64,000 bases of DNA from Candidatus Villigracilis vicinus. Lineage in GTDB: Bacteria > Chloroflexota > Anaerolineae > Anaerolineales > Villigracilaceae. Shown piece after piece: positions 34,390-42,315 of the stretch (position 1 is its first letter; each line of letters opens with the position of its first letter). Location: positions 140,001 through 204,000 of the forward strand of contig JADKIL010000019.1 in NCBI GenBank assembly GCA_016721315.1, given 5' to 3'. A program made the translations under genes and the position numbers. The notes beneath the pieces were generated by a model, which saw only the letters and a program-made list of their open reading frames with translations, did not search any database and was not told where the DNA came from.

Positions 34390-35430
34390 TCAACAAGGAA
34401 TTAAGAAGGAAAATGTGCTGCCAAATCCCTTTCCTTTGCTCTCAGCACACACGCTACCGCCATGTGCCTCCACGATCGCTTTTACGATGGAGAGTCCCAG
34501 CCCAGTGCCTCCGGTTTCGCGTGAGCGAGACCGGTCGGCTCGGTAAAACCTGTCGAAGACCGAAAAAAGTTCTTCCTGAGTCAGACCGTTACCCGAATCC
34601 TGAACACGAATATGTATCCCCGCTGCATCTTGTTTTGCTTGAACAACGACTTTCCCGTTTGACGGCGTATAACGGATGGCATTCCCGATGAGATTGAACA
34701 ACACCTGCCGAATGCGGATCGAGTCCGCGGTTCCTTCCAACGGGTGAGTTGATTCATAGACCATTTGAATTTGCTTTTCAGCGGAGAGCGGTTCGAGAGC
34801 CTGCACGGTTTCGTTAATAAGCAAATTGAAATCAGTGAAAGTTTTTTCCAATATCATCTGCCCGGATTCAGCCAATGAGATTTCACGCAGGTCATTCACC
34901 AGGCGGATCAAGTGCCGGGTCTGTTCGTAAAGATTTGCCACCTCAGTTTCATCGAGCGTGTAGACGTGGTCGAGCACGGCACGTAAGTTGCCTTCCAATA
35001 CAGTGAGCGGTGTACGAAGTTCATGCGAAACATCCGCAACCAGGTTGCGGCGTGCGGTTTGTGAGCGTTGCAGGTCTTCTGCCATTTTATTGAATGCCTG
35101 AGCCAGTTCTACGATCTCTAGACTCCCTTTTTCAGGTACACGAATATCCAGCTCGCCTTTGCCAATATGCTGTGCCGCTTGAGATAAGTTGCTGATCGGG
35201 TTACTGACAATCCGCGCGATCACGACCCCGCCTGTTGTGCCGACGGCTAATGAGAGCAGCATAAATTCAATAAGACGTCCTTGAATTTCCTTGGGAGGAG
35301 CATTTGTTGGAGATGAATGGTCATCGTCTATTCTGTTGCCGTCCAATGAAATCGACAGGAATTGGAGGAAGAACATAAAGAACAACACTCCGCTGATCAT
35401 CAGGCTGAGGCGTACCCAGAGTCTGTTCAT
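34390..35430 (-). CDS. Membrane sensor histidine kinase (OmpR-system partner)
   Basis: This 346-aa kinase has two transmembrane helices (about 7-25 and 53-75) around a short extracytoplasmic loop (DGNRIDDDHSSPTNAPPKE). A HAMP domain follows (PISNLSQAAQHIGKGELDIRVPE), then HisKA (LVADVSHELRTPLTVLEG) and HATPase (FNLIGNAIRYTP, VQDSGNGL, GGTGLGLSIV). The sensing loop is short, so it may sense through the membrane or a small ligand. Its ATG overlaps the stop of the response regulator gene upstream (ATGA at 35427-35430), so the pair is translated together. The signal is not known. Confidence 0.93.
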   Translation of the reverse strand: MNRLWVRLSLMISGVLFFMFFLQFLSISLDGNRIDDDHSSPTNAPPKEIQGRLIEFMLLSLAVGTTGGVVIARIVSNPISNLSQAAQHIGKGELDIRVPEKGSLEIVELAQAFNKMAEDLQRSQTARRNLVADVSHELRTPLTVLEGNLRAVLDHVYTLDETEVANLYEQTRHLIRLVNDLREISLAESGQMILEKTFTDFNLLINETVQALEPLSAEKQIQMVYESTHPLEGTADSIRIRQVLFNLIGNAIRYTPSNGKVVVQAKQDAAGIHIRVQDSGNGLTQEELFSVFDRFYRADRSRSRETGGTGLGLSIVKAIVEAHGGSVCAESKGKGFGSTFSFLIPC

Positions 35431-36134
35431 GAAATTTCTCCTGTCAGCTTGTAGCCAACGCCGTACATGGTTTGAATATAAATTGGGTGATCAGGGTCGG
35501 GTTCGATCTTGCGCCTTAAGTTGCGGATGTGTGTATCAAGGGCGCGCCCCATGCCTTCATAGGCATAGCCCAACGCCTTCTCCAAAAGTTCATCACGAGT
35601 CAGGGTGTAACCAGGGTTGGACATGAACGTCTCTAACAGGCTGAACTCGGTGCGAGTCAGGTCGATAGCCTGCGAATCAATAAATAGGATGCGCTGGTCA
35701 ATGTCTAGTTTCAATGAGCCGTGCACGAGGATGCGCGGCAAGGCTTGCGGTGATTGATCCAATTTCACGCGGCGTAACAGAGATTTGACCCGCGCCACCA
35801 CTTCCTGCGCGTTGAATGGTTTGGTGATGTAATCATCTGCGCCGAGTTCCAGCCCTACGATCTTATCTGTATCTTCCACACGCGCTGTGAGCATGATGAT
35901 GGGAGTAGCGGCTAGTGAGTGATCTGCACGGACGATCTTCGTCACCTCCCAGCCATCACGGTTGGGCATCATAAGATCTAAAATGACCAGGTCAGGTCGT
36001 TCGCGTCTTAATTGATGCAGTGCCATTTCACCATCATACGCAGATAACGCCTGATAACCAGATTTCTCAAGATACGAAGTCAACACTTTTACGATCGACC
36101 GGTCATCATCTACAACCAAAATACGTTGCGCCAT
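35427..36134 (-). CDS. OmpR/PhoB-family response regulator
   Basis: This 235-aa regulator has a receiver (ILVVDDDRSIVKVL, Asp in LVILDLMMPNRDGW, Lys in YITKPFNAQE). A winged helix-turn-helix DNA-binding domain follows (FSLLETFMSNPGYTLTRDELLEKALG, then VDTHIRNLRRKIEPD-type recognition helix, read here as LDTHIRNLRRKIEPD, and MYGVGYKL). GAGG precedes the ATG. Upstream at 36180-36229 is a symmetric pair of 11-bp-spaced CTCAAG repeats, the spacing usual for this family, so autoregulation is likely. The kinase gene overlaps its stop. Confidence 0.94.
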   Translation of the reverse strand: MAQRILVVDDDRSIVKVLTSYLEKSGYQALSAYDGEMALHQLRRERPDLVILDLMMPNRDGWEVTKIVRADHSLAATPIIMLTARVEDTDKIVGLELGADDYITKPFNAQEVVARVKSLLRRVKLDQSPQALPRILVHGSLKLDIDQRILFIDSQAIDLTRTEFSLLETFMSNPGYTLTRDELLEKALGYAYEGMGRALDTHIRNLRRKIEPDPDHPIYIQTMYGVGYKLTGEIS

Positions 36135-36179
36135 ATAAACCTCTACAAGATTTCATTCTTCACATCGTACCATGTCATT

Positions 36180-36229
36180 CTCAAGGAAATCTCAAGAATA
36201 CAAACAGGTCTTCTTGAGATTTCCTTGAG
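36180..36229. promoter_or_regulatory. Operator-like inverted pair of 11-bp-phased CTCAAG repeats
   Basis: CTCAAG at 36180-36185 and 36191-36196, and CTTGAG at 36213-36218 and 36224-36229, give two direct repeats of 11-bp period on each strand. Together they form a perfect 19-bp inverted repeat (36180-36198/36211-36229). OmpR/PhoB regulators bind such 11-bp repeats. The element lies 46 bp upstream of the response regulator start. A T7 run follows on the plus strand, so it could also fold as a terminator for plus-strand transcripts. Confidence 0.65.
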
Positions 36230-36263
36230 ATTTTTTTGCGATACTAAAGCTATCAATAAAATA

Positions 36264-36414
36264 TAACTGCTCAGGTATCTTGAACTTGCGGGGATAAATC
36301 CCCTGCTCAGCACATGAAAGCCTTTCAGGCTAGTCCGCTTCAGCGGACTTTCACGAACTGAGGCAGGACTTCAGTCCGCCGAATATGGCGTAAAACAAAA
36401 TGCCTGAGCAGTTA
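36264..36414. repeat. 151-bp element with 15-bp terminal inverted repeats and internal hairpins
   Basis: TAACTGCTCAGGTAT (36264-36278) pairs with ATGCCTGAGCAGTTA (36400-36414), with one wobble. Inside are hairpins: GCGGGGA/TCCCC (about 36288-36303), AGCCT/AGGCT (36318-36330), AGTCCGC-TTCA-GCGGACT (36332-36349) and GGAC-TTCA-GTCC (about 36366-36378). There is no reading frame. It looks like a MITE-type or REP-like element, or a structured RNA, inserted between the response regulator and esterase genes. Confidence 0.65.
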
Positions 36415-36438
36415 CATAAAAAAAATATGGAGATTAAG

Positions 36439-37377
36439 ATGAATTACAAACTGTTTTCTTTTGTTGTCCTGTCGGTGGTACTTGCCCTCAGCCTATCTGC
36501 TTGTGGGGGCGGCTTGTCTGTTATGCCTGGCGGCTCTGGCACGTTTACTTCCGTTTCACCGACCCACGCAGACCTCGTCTACGCCTCGGTTTCAGAAACG
36601 CAAAAGTTGGACTTATATATCCCTGAAGGCGTAGGACCTTTCCCAGTTGTGATCATGGTGCACGGCGGTGGTTTCATGTTTGGCGACAAGGCAGATGGAG
36701 CGGGTCTCACCGGAGTGGATCAGCTTCTCGCTGCTGGTTATGCTGTGGCGAGTATCAATTATCGGCTGAGCGGTGAAGCCCAATATCCCGCACAAATTCA
36801 CGACGCCAAAGCGGCAGTCCGCTTCCTGCGCGCGAATGCAGCAACGTATAATCTTAACGCTGATAAATTCGGCGCATGGGGTGCTTCGGCAGGTGGAAAC
36901 CTTGTCTCTCTGTTGGGAACAACTTGCGGGGTGGAAGAACTTGAAGGCGACCTTGGAAATAATGATCAATCCAGTTGTGTGCAAGCCGTGGTGGATTGGT
37001 TTGGACCGATCGACTTCCTGAAGATGCAGGAACAATTGACCGAAGCAGGCTGTTCAGCGAGCACCGATGATGCCAGCTCACCTGAATCTACACTGATTGG
37101 TGCAGCGATCCAGACAGTGCCCGAAAAAGTTGCCCTGACCAACCCGATGAACTACATCACCCCTGACGATGCACCTTTCTTTATTCAGAACGGCACGGCA
37201 GATTGCAATATCCCTCCTGTTCAAAACAAAAACCTGGCTGATGCTCTCACGGCTGTCATCGGTGCGGATAATGTCACTTATAGCTCCCTTGATGGTGCAG
37301 GGCATGGTGGTTCACAGTTTGAAACTGAAGAGAACGTTCAACTTGTGATTTCCTTCCTTGATAAATACTTGAAGTAA
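36439..37377 (+). CDS. Secreted alpha/beta-hydrolase (esterase) lipoprotein
   Basis: This 312-aa lipoprotein has a signal helix with lipobox LSLSAC (Cys22) and Gly-rich linker. An alpha/beta-hydrolase of the BD-FAE/hormone-sensitive-lipase type follows: LDLYIPEGVGPFPVVIMVHGGGF with the HGGG oxyanion element, nucleophile motif GASAGGNL, and C-terminal acid and His regions (NGTADCNIPPVQN, DGAGHGGSQF). It would hydrolyse esters, perhaps acetylated sugars, outside the cytoplasm. The start at 36439 is chosen for its GGAG site and signal peptide. The earlier in-frame ATG at 36400 lies in the inverted-repeat element. A strong terminator follows. Confidence 0.9.
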   Translation: MNYKLFSFVVLSVVLALSLSACGGGLSVMPGGSGTFTSVSPTHADLVYASVSETQKLDLYIPEGVGPFPVVIMVHGGGFMFGDKADGAGLTGVDQLLAAGYAVASINYRLSGEAQYPAQIHDAKAAVRFLRANAATYNLNADKFGAWGASAGGNLVSLLGTTCGVEELEGDLGNNDQSSCVQAVVDWFGPIDFLKMQEQLTEAGCSASTDDASSPESTLIGAAIQTVPEKVALTNPMNYITPDDAPFFIQNGTADCNIPPVQNKNLADALTAVIGADNVTYSSLDGAGHGGSQFETEENVQLVISFLDKYLK

Positions 37378-37381
37378 TATA

Positions 37382-37427
37382 ATAAATCAAAGAGGCGATT
37401 GCGAAAGCAATCGCCTCTTTGATTTAT
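37382..37427. terminator. Bidirectional terminator with a 21-bp perfect stem
   Basis: Positions 37382-37402 and 37407-37427 are perfect 21-nt inverted arms around a GAAA tetraloop (core AGGCGATTGC/GCAATCGCCT). It separates the converging esterase and flavoprotein genes, and the flavoprotein stop lies inside the stem. Confidence 0.9.
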
Positions 37428-38662
37428 CCACTCATCGCACTACCTGCCAGCCAACCCGTTGTCCATGCCGCTTGAAAATTAAACCCGCCGGTGATGCCGT
37501 CAATATCCAACACTTCACCGCCGAAGAACAGACCATTTACTACGCGGCTTTGCATGGTCTTGAAGTCGACTTCTTTTAAACTTACGCCGCCGCAGGTGAC
37601 GAACTCATCTTTGAACTGTCCCTTGCCTTGAATTTTATATTCACCCGCAGTCAACTCTTGCGCCAGTTTTTGAATCTCCGCTTTGGAAACATCCCCCCAA
37701 TTTTTCTCGCCGATGAAATAGACCAATTGTTTCCATAGTCGGATCGGGATTTGTGAGAATGCAGAGTGTGCTGCAATTTTTTTACGTGCATTCTCCTGCC
37801 AATCTTTGTTGCGCTGTAACACTTCCAACGTTGTATCCAGCTTATAGTCGTCGAGCCAATTCACGGTTAAGGTCGAAGCGTAGTTCTTGTCAAACAAAAT
37901 GCGCGCACCCCAGGCAGAGAGTCTCAATACGGCGGGTCCACTCATGCCCCAGTGGGTGATAAGCAGCGGACCGCGCGCAGTGAGCCCATCCATTTTCACG
38001 GTTACGTCTTCCACTGCCACACCTGCGAGATCGTTTATGCGTTTGTCTTTGATATTGAACGTGAACAGTGAAGGCACTTGCGGGACGATCGTGTGCCCAA
38101 TTTTCTGGATGAGGCTTTGCGACTTACGATCGCCGCCCGTAGCGAACATTATTTTTTTGGTTTGAAGAAGAAAAATTTTCGCCTCCATCTGGGCCTCAAG
38201 CTTGAAACCGCCCTGCGGATTTTTCTCCACGCTCAAAACGGATGCACCCAACTCGACCCGCACCCCTGCTTGCTTGGCAGAGTCGCGCAGACAGTCGGCA
38301 ATGGTATTTGAGTCATCGGTGACGGGAAACATACGCCCGTCACTTTCTGTTTTTAGTTTTACGTTGCGTGCCTCGAACCACTCGACTGTGTCTTTGGGTT
38401 GAAAACGAGTGAACGCGCCGCGCAATTCATTGCCCCCGCGTGGATAGTAGCTGATGAGTTTGGCTGGCTCGAAGCAGGCATGCGTTACATTGCAGCGCCC
38501 GCCGCCGGAGATGAGTACCTTGCCAAGCGTTTGACTGGCTTTTTCAAGGATGAGTACGCGTAGGTCGGGGTTTTGTTCGGCGCAACGAATGGCGGCGAAG
38601 AAACCTGCCGCTCCGCCGCCGATGATGATCACGTCCCAGATGGGTGAAAGTTTGGATGACAT
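37424..38662 (-). CDS. HI0933/YhiN-family flavoprotein oxidoreductase
   Basis: This 412-aa FAD protein has an N-terminal dinucleotide-binding motif WDVIIIGGGAAGFFAAIRC. The family signature GKVLISGGGRCNVTHA follows, then FATGGDRKS, TARGPLLITHWGMSGPAVLRLSA and a C-terminal FAD segment (FFGGEVLDIDGITGGFNFQAAWTTG). The length is normal. The family's reaction is not firmly known; some members are linked to RNA or quinone chemistry. TATAAT (complement of 38674-38679) ends 11 nt before the ATG, so the leader is very short and no ribosome binding site is seen. The operator repeats at 38693-38736 overlap the expected -35 region of this promoter. Confidence 0.88.
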   Translation of the reverse strand: MSSKLSPIWDVIIIGGGAAGFFAAIRCAEQNPDLRVLILEKASQTLGKVLISGGGRCNVTHACFEPAKLISYYPRGGNELRGAFTRFQPKDTVEWFEARNVKLKTESDGRMFPVTDDSNTIADCLRDSAKQAGVRVELGASVLSVEKNPQGGFKLEAQMEAKIFLLQTKKIMFATGGDRKSQSLIQKIGHTIVPQVPSLFTFNIKDKRINDLAGVAVEDVTVKMDGLTARGPLLITHWGMSGPAVLRLSAWGARILFDKNYASTLTVNWLDDYKLDTTLEVLQRNKDWQENARKKIAAHSAFSQIPIRLWKQLVYFIGEKNWGDVSKAEIQKLAQELTAGEYKIQGKGQFKDEFVTCGGVSLKEVDFKTMQSRVVNGLFFGGEVLDIDGITGGFNFQAAWTTGWLAGSAMSG

Positions 38663-38692
38663 AGATGGGCGTCATTATAGCCGTCATTTCTT

Positions 38693-38736
38693 CTTTACCG
38701 AACCTTTACAAAGACTTTGAAGACTCTGTAAGAACA
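38693..38736. promoter_or_regulatory. Four 11-bp-phased CTTTA repeats between divergent promoters
   Basis: Units start at 38693 (CTTTACCGAAC), 38704 (CTTTACAAAGA), 38715 (CTTTGAAGACT) and 38726 (CTGTAAGAACA), exactly 11 bp apart. They lie between a minus-strand -10 (TATAAT, complement of 38674-38679) and a plus-strand -10 (TACACT, 38742-38747). Phasing and position fit binding by an OmpR/PhoB-type activator. The same motif recurs at 42316-42348. Confidence 0.65.
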
Positions 38737-38776
38737 AAAACTACACTACGAACAGTTCAATTTTTGGAGGCTCATT

Positions 38777-39631
38777 ATGGTTACACTGTTCGGTAAACGC
38801 ATTCGGTTGTTTCGCCCACACACGATCTGGATCCGGCGTGTGGTGCAATGGTTCTTCTTTCTTTTGATCGCACTCATCGTTTTCAATCATTCTCTGGTTG
38901 AAAGCGGCGGAGGACTTCCCTTTTTGGCGTCGGCTTCTCTACATGGCGTCTGTCCTTTTGGCGGGGTGGAAACGCTTTACACCTACCTGGCAAGCGGGTT
39001 GTTCGTTCAGAAGATCCATGACTCTTCATTAGTTCTGGCTGGCATCGTGTTGATCCTGTCCATTCTGTTCGGACCGGTCTTCTGCGGCTGGGTCTGCCCT
39101 TTGGGCACAGTGCAGGAATGGGTGAGCAAGATCGGCAAGAAGTTGTTCAAGCGCCGTTTCAATCACTTTGTCCCAACCAAGTTGGATAACGTTTTACGTT
39201 ATATGCGTTATGTAGTTTTGATCTGGGTGTTGTACGTCACTGCCACAAGCGGCAGCCTGATCTTTGAAGCATACGACCCATACTTTGCACTCTTCAATTT
39301 TTGGAGCACAGAGGTTGCCTGGAGTGCGCTCGCCATTCTGGGTGTGACACTGGTCCTTTCGGTCTTTGTCGAACGACCCTGGTGTAAGTATGCCTGTCCG
39401 TACGGAGCGGTGTTGGGAATTACAAACCTCTTCCGCGTGTTCTCCATCAAACGCGCTGAAGCGACTTGTAAGGCTGATGGCGCCTGTTCGATCATGTGCC
39501 CGATGAACATTCCGGTGGATACGGTCAAAACTGTACGCGATCATCAATGTATCTCCTGTTTGGAATGTACATCCGAAGCCATTTGCCCGGTTGCCAAGAC
39601 CGTCCTGTTCACCAGTGGAGGTGTGAAATGA
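38777..39631 (+). CDS. Membrane-bound 4Fe-4S ferredoxin (NapH/NosR/CcoG type)
   Basis: This 284-aa protein has about five transmembrane helices and polyferredoxin motifs of the NapH/MauN group: CGWVCPLGTVQEW, CKYACPYGAVLG, and two C-terminal 4Fe-4S motifs (CKADGACSIMCPMNIP and CISCLECTSEAICP). Such proteins pass electrons across or along the membrane to periplasmic redox enzymes or copper-site maturation systems. GGAGG precedes the ATG. Its stop overlaps the next gene's start (ATGA at 39628-39631). Four 11-bp-phased repeats upstream suggest control by the nearby two-component system. Confidence 0.88.
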   Translation: MVTLFGKRIRLFRPHTIWIRRVVQWFFFLLIALIVFNHSLVESGGGLPFLASASLHGVCPFGGVETLYTYLASGLFVQKIHDSSLVLAGIVLILSILFGPVFCGWVCPLGTVQEWVSKIGKKLFKRRFNHFVPTKLDNVLRYMRYVVLIWVLYVTATSGSLIFEAYDPYFALFNFWSTEVAWSALAILGVTLVLSVFVERPWCKYACPYGAVLGITNLFRVFSIKRAEATCKADGACSIMCPMNIPVDTVKTVRDHQCISCLECTSEAICPVAKTVLFTSGGVK

Positions 39632-40362
39632 TACTGACTTCTAAACCATTGGCTGTGTTTTTGTTCGTGTTCTTGTTCGGTGGCATTGCAATTTCATCTG
39701 CTATGGGGTGGTGGGCAACAGAGTCCACCAAGGAACCGGCGACTTTCACCGAAGGTGAATTTGCAGGGCTGGCAAATCCGGCAGACATTCGCGGCTCATA
39801 TACCTTTGGCGATATCGCCAACTCGTTTGATGTGACCCCTGAGATCCTTGCACAAGCTTTCGGCATTGCAACGGATACCCCCGCGGCATTTGCAGTGAAG
39901 GAACTCGAAGCCCTATACCTGGATAGCGGATTTGAGATCGGTACCAACTCTGTGCGCATGTTCGTCGCGTTTTATACCGGACTGCCCTTCGACTTGACCG
40001 CCGAAGAAACGGTCTTGCCGCAAGCTGCCACAGATATTCTGCTGGCTGAAGGCAACCTCACGCCGGAGCAGGTCACCTATCTGGAAACTCACACTGTGAC
40101 CGTAAATGAAACTGCTGTTGATGCAGAACCTGTGGTGGTGGAAACTCCGGTCTCTGAAGAATCTGAATATGTTGTCAAAGGCAAAACCACTTTTGGTGAT
40201 CTGATGACCTGGGGCGTTCCCAAAGAAACCGTCGAAACGCTCATTGGCACATCCATGCCTGACCCCGCTATGAAGGTCAAAGACTATGCCTCCGCCAACG
40301 GGTTGGACTTTGAAACGCTCAAGACCGCCCTACAAGCCGAGGTGGATAAGGTCAAACCATAG
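39628..40362 (+). CDS. Membrane-anchored protein with duplicated TFGD-type helical repeats
   Basis: This 244-aa protein has an N-terminal membrane anchor (PLAVFLFVFLFGGIAISSA). Its extracytoplasmic part repeats one motif: IRGSYTFGDIANSFDVTPEILAQAFG (about 50-75) and VKGKTTFGDLMTWGVPKETVETLIG (about 187-211). Each is followed by an acidic stretch and a helix (AVKELEAL, MKVKDYASANGLDFETLK). Similar 'RGxxTxxE/D' repeats accompany membrane ferredoxins in other anaerobes, but I know no assigned function. It overlaps the ferredoxin gene by 4 nt, so the two products likely work together. The track of frame upstream of 39628 is inside the ferredoxin gene and is not used. Confidence 0.7.
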   Translation: MILTSKPLAVFLFVFLFGGIAISSAMGWWATESTKEPATFTEGEFAGLANPADIRGSYTFGDIANSFDVTPEILAQAFGIATDTPAAFAVKELEALYLDSGFEIGTNSVRMFVAFYTGLPFDLTAEETVLPQAATDILLAEGNLTPEQVTYLETHTVTVNETAVDAEPVVVETPVSEESEYVVKGKTTFGDLMTWGVPKETVETLIGTSMPDPAMKVKDYASANGLDFETLKTALQAEVDKVKP

Positions 40363-40388
40363 GGAATTTCAAATTCATCATGGAAAGC

Positions 40389-40432
40389 ACGAAGAACACA
40401 GAGGAAAAATCGAAAGCCTCTGTGTTCTTCGT
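40389..40432. repeat. Palindromic repeat, possible terminator
   Basis: ACGAAGAACACAGAGG (40389-40404) and CCTCTGTGTTCTTCGT (40417-40432) are perfect 16-bp arms between convergent genes. The sequence resembles the repeats at 31853-31913 and 33961-34020. It has no pure T-tract, but may still terminate both transcripts. Confidence 0.7.
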
Positions 40433-40452
40433 TTACTCTGTAGTGAATTCGC

Positions 40453-41697
40453 TTATGGTGCAGAGATGTCGCTGTTTAATGTGTACAAAAAGGCAATGAT
40501 GGATTTGATCTGTCTTTCGCTTAGATTTAATACTTCCAACTCACTGTGACCCGTCGGTGCGGCGGGGGCGGTGTTGTAGTGATTGAGAACCGCCTCCAGC
40601 GTAGTGAATTGACCGGCATGCATGTACGGCGCGCGCGATGTCACATTTCGCAGGCTTGGCACTTTGAAGGCGCGTTCCAGCTCTTCGCCTTCTGCGACCA
40701 TGAAGTTCAACTCGGAGCATTGGTCAGGTTCGGCGTCACTGTACAAACTTAGACAGTTGAATTCATCTGTAAGAACTTTTTGTGCGCCTTGTGTGCGTCC
40801 GGTATCTTCCGGCAAATTTTCTACAGCGGAGACGCCCGTATTATGAAACGAGTTATCAGTAAAAAGCGGGTCATTATGACAGCGTGTGCAGTTTGCCTCG
40901 CCGATGAAAAGCCTTAAGCCCTCAAGCTCCTCCGTGGTCAACGTGCTGTTCATGGTCTTTTTGTCATTCTCAAGTGCGGCTTGCACATAGATGTCGAAAC
41001 GAGATTCGCCCGGCATAATTAGACGTTCGTATGCGGCGATCGCTTTGCCCATGTTGACATAGATCTGTGTGACTGTTTTCTGGTCTGCAGGACTCATCGC
41101 CTCCCACGCCGCGCGGACAGTTGGATCATCCACCTGACCGGCTGCCTTGGGGAAGCGGGTTCTGTCTGAAAGATCGGGCAGTTCACCGAAGATCGCTTCA
41201 TATTCGCTGCGATAATTCTCATCGATCAAGTGGGCATATTGCGTTCGGCTGCCGCCATGTTCCACCGGGCTTTCCAAGGGACCTAACGCCTGTGCCCATT
41301 GGCTGTCCTTGCGCCCGTCCCAGAACATCCACGGGCTGTACGCGGTACCTGCAATCGGCATGGCGCGGCGGTTGGTGGTGCCAACACCTTGCGCAAGGGG
41401 CAGCCCATCTTGAAATCCTTTTTCAGGGATGTGGCAGGTGGCGCATGCAACTTCTCCGTTCGAGCTGAAGCGGGTATCGAAGAAAAGTTGCTTGCCAAAC
41501 TCAGCTGCCCGGGGATCATCGCCATATTGATTGGATGGGTCAGGAGCAAGTGGCGGCAGACTTCCGATCCACAGTGTGCGTAGTGTGGTGAGTTCGGTGT
41601 CTGTCCATGTGGGGCGGGACAATATATATGAAAGACCGCCAATGATAAGAACGGCAAGAAGAGCGAACCCCGCCAGAATTTTATTTCGCTCAGACAT
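40453..41697 (-). CDS. Di-haem cytochrome c peroxidase (MauG/CcpA family)
   Basis: This 414-aa protein has an N-terminal membrane anchor (ILAGFALLAVLIIGGLSYIL) and two c-type haem sites CATCH (in CATCHIPEKGFQDG) and CTRCH (in GEANCTRCHNDPLF). Other motifs are LGKQLFFDTRFS-type (read EFGKQLFFDTRFSSNG), FWDGRKDSQWAQALGP and the C-terminal FKVPSLRNVTSRAPYMHAGQFTTLEAVLNHY, with possible distal Met/His ligands. It would reduce hydrogen peroxide, or oxidise a protein partner, outside the membrane. AAGGA precedes the ATG, and it starts 2 nt after the YtkA-like gene stop, so the two are coupled. Confidence 0.92.
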   Translation of the reverse strand: MSERNKILAGFALLAVLIIGGLSYILSRPTWTDTELTTLRTLWIGSLPPLAPDPSNQYGDDPRAAEFGKQLFFDTRFSSNGEVACATCHIPEKGFQDGLPLAQGVGTTNRRAMPIAGTAYSPWMFWDGRKDSQWAQALGPLESPVEHGGSRTQYAHLIDENYRSEYEAIFGELPDLSDRTRFPKAAGQVDDPTVRAAWEAMSPADQKTVTQIYVNMGKAIAAYERLIMPGESRFDIYVQAALENDKKTMNSTLTTEELEGLRLFIGEANCTRCHNDPLFTDNSFHNTGVSAVENLPEDTGRTQGAQKVLTDEFNCLSLYSDAEPDQCSELNFMVAEGEELERAFKVPSLRNVTSRAPYMHAGQFTTLEAVLNHYNTAPAAPTGHSELEVLNLSERQIKSIIAFLYTLNSDISAP

Positions 41698-41699
41698 GC

Positions 41700-42200
41700 T
41701 TATCCTTCCAACGTTAAGTTGAAGGTAACGGTGTCATTTAGGTCGCCAGCAGTGATATCGAAGCGGACTTCCCACCAGCCGCCCATTTGAAACTTCATGC
41801 CTTCGACCCGATAGTCGCCATTTCCGAGGTACTCTGTTACTTGAGGAGCAGTCGGCAAGCCATGACCATGTTGCGGCATGCCACCATCTACGAGGATGGT
41901 GGCATTTTCAACTGGTTGACCGTCTGCAGTTTCAACGTGCAGGGTCCAGGAGTGCATTTTGTTGATGACGATGGGTGTTTCACTGGTAAATGAGACCTTG
42001 AATTGTCCATTTTCTGAGGCGTGTTCGGTGGAATAATCCAGCCCGCTGGGAGCCGAGTTATTGCTGTGCATGGGCATATTGCCAGACATAAGCGGGTGCA
42101 TAAAGCGTGGTCCAATGACCGGCATTAGCAGAATGAAAACAATGATCGTGATGACCACTGTCAGTGCAATGGTAAGAACGGTTTTTAGATATTTTTGCAT
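41700..42200 (-). CDS. YtkA/FixH-like membrane-anchored protein, Met/His-rich
   Basis: This 166-aa protein has one N-terminal transmembrane helix (TIALTVVITIIVFILLMPVIG). A Met/His-rich stretch follows (RFMHPLMSGNMPMHSNN), then an immunoglobulin-like YtkA domain (FKVSFTSETPIVINKMHSWTLHVETAD, ILVDGGMPQHGHGLPTAP, GGWWEVRFDI). The MPQHGHG motif is typical and could bind copper. The ATG at 42200 is chosen for AGAGG and because the TM helix follows directly. It is coupled to the di-haem peroxidase gene and divergent from a two-component system. A role in copper delivery or redox enzyme maturation is inferred. Confidence 0.8.
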   Translation of the reverse strand: MQKYLKTVLTIALTVVITIIVFILLMPVIGPRFMHPLMSGNMPMHSNNSAPSGLDYSTEHASENGQFKVSFTSETPIVINKMHSWTLHVETADGQPVENATILVDGGMPQHGHGLPTAPQVTEYLGNGDYRVEGMKFQMGGWWEVRFDITAGDLNDTVTFNLTLEG

Positions 42201-42271
42201 GAGCTGCCTCTTTTCAAATAGATAGGTGACAATTGCCATGGAATTTGGAAATTATCACCTTGCGTGGCGAG

Positions 42272-42300
42272 ATGTTACTCATTGAAAACAGGAGCGTCAA
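42272..42300 (-). promoter_or_regulatory. Promoter of the YtkA-peroxidase operon
   Basis: On the minus strand TTGACG (complement of 42295-42300), a 17-bp spacer and TAACAT (complement of 42272-42277) are found. The 11-bp-phased repeats at 42316-42348 begin 16 bp upstream of the -35. Confidence 0.6.
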
Positions 42301-42315
42301 TGCGAAAGCGGCTTT

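Noticed and set aside
36400..36438. In-frame ATG upstream of the esterase
   Set aside because: It lies in the terminal inverted repeat of the 36264-36414 element and would put 13 charged residues before the signal peptide. The ATG at 36439 has a ribosome binding site.
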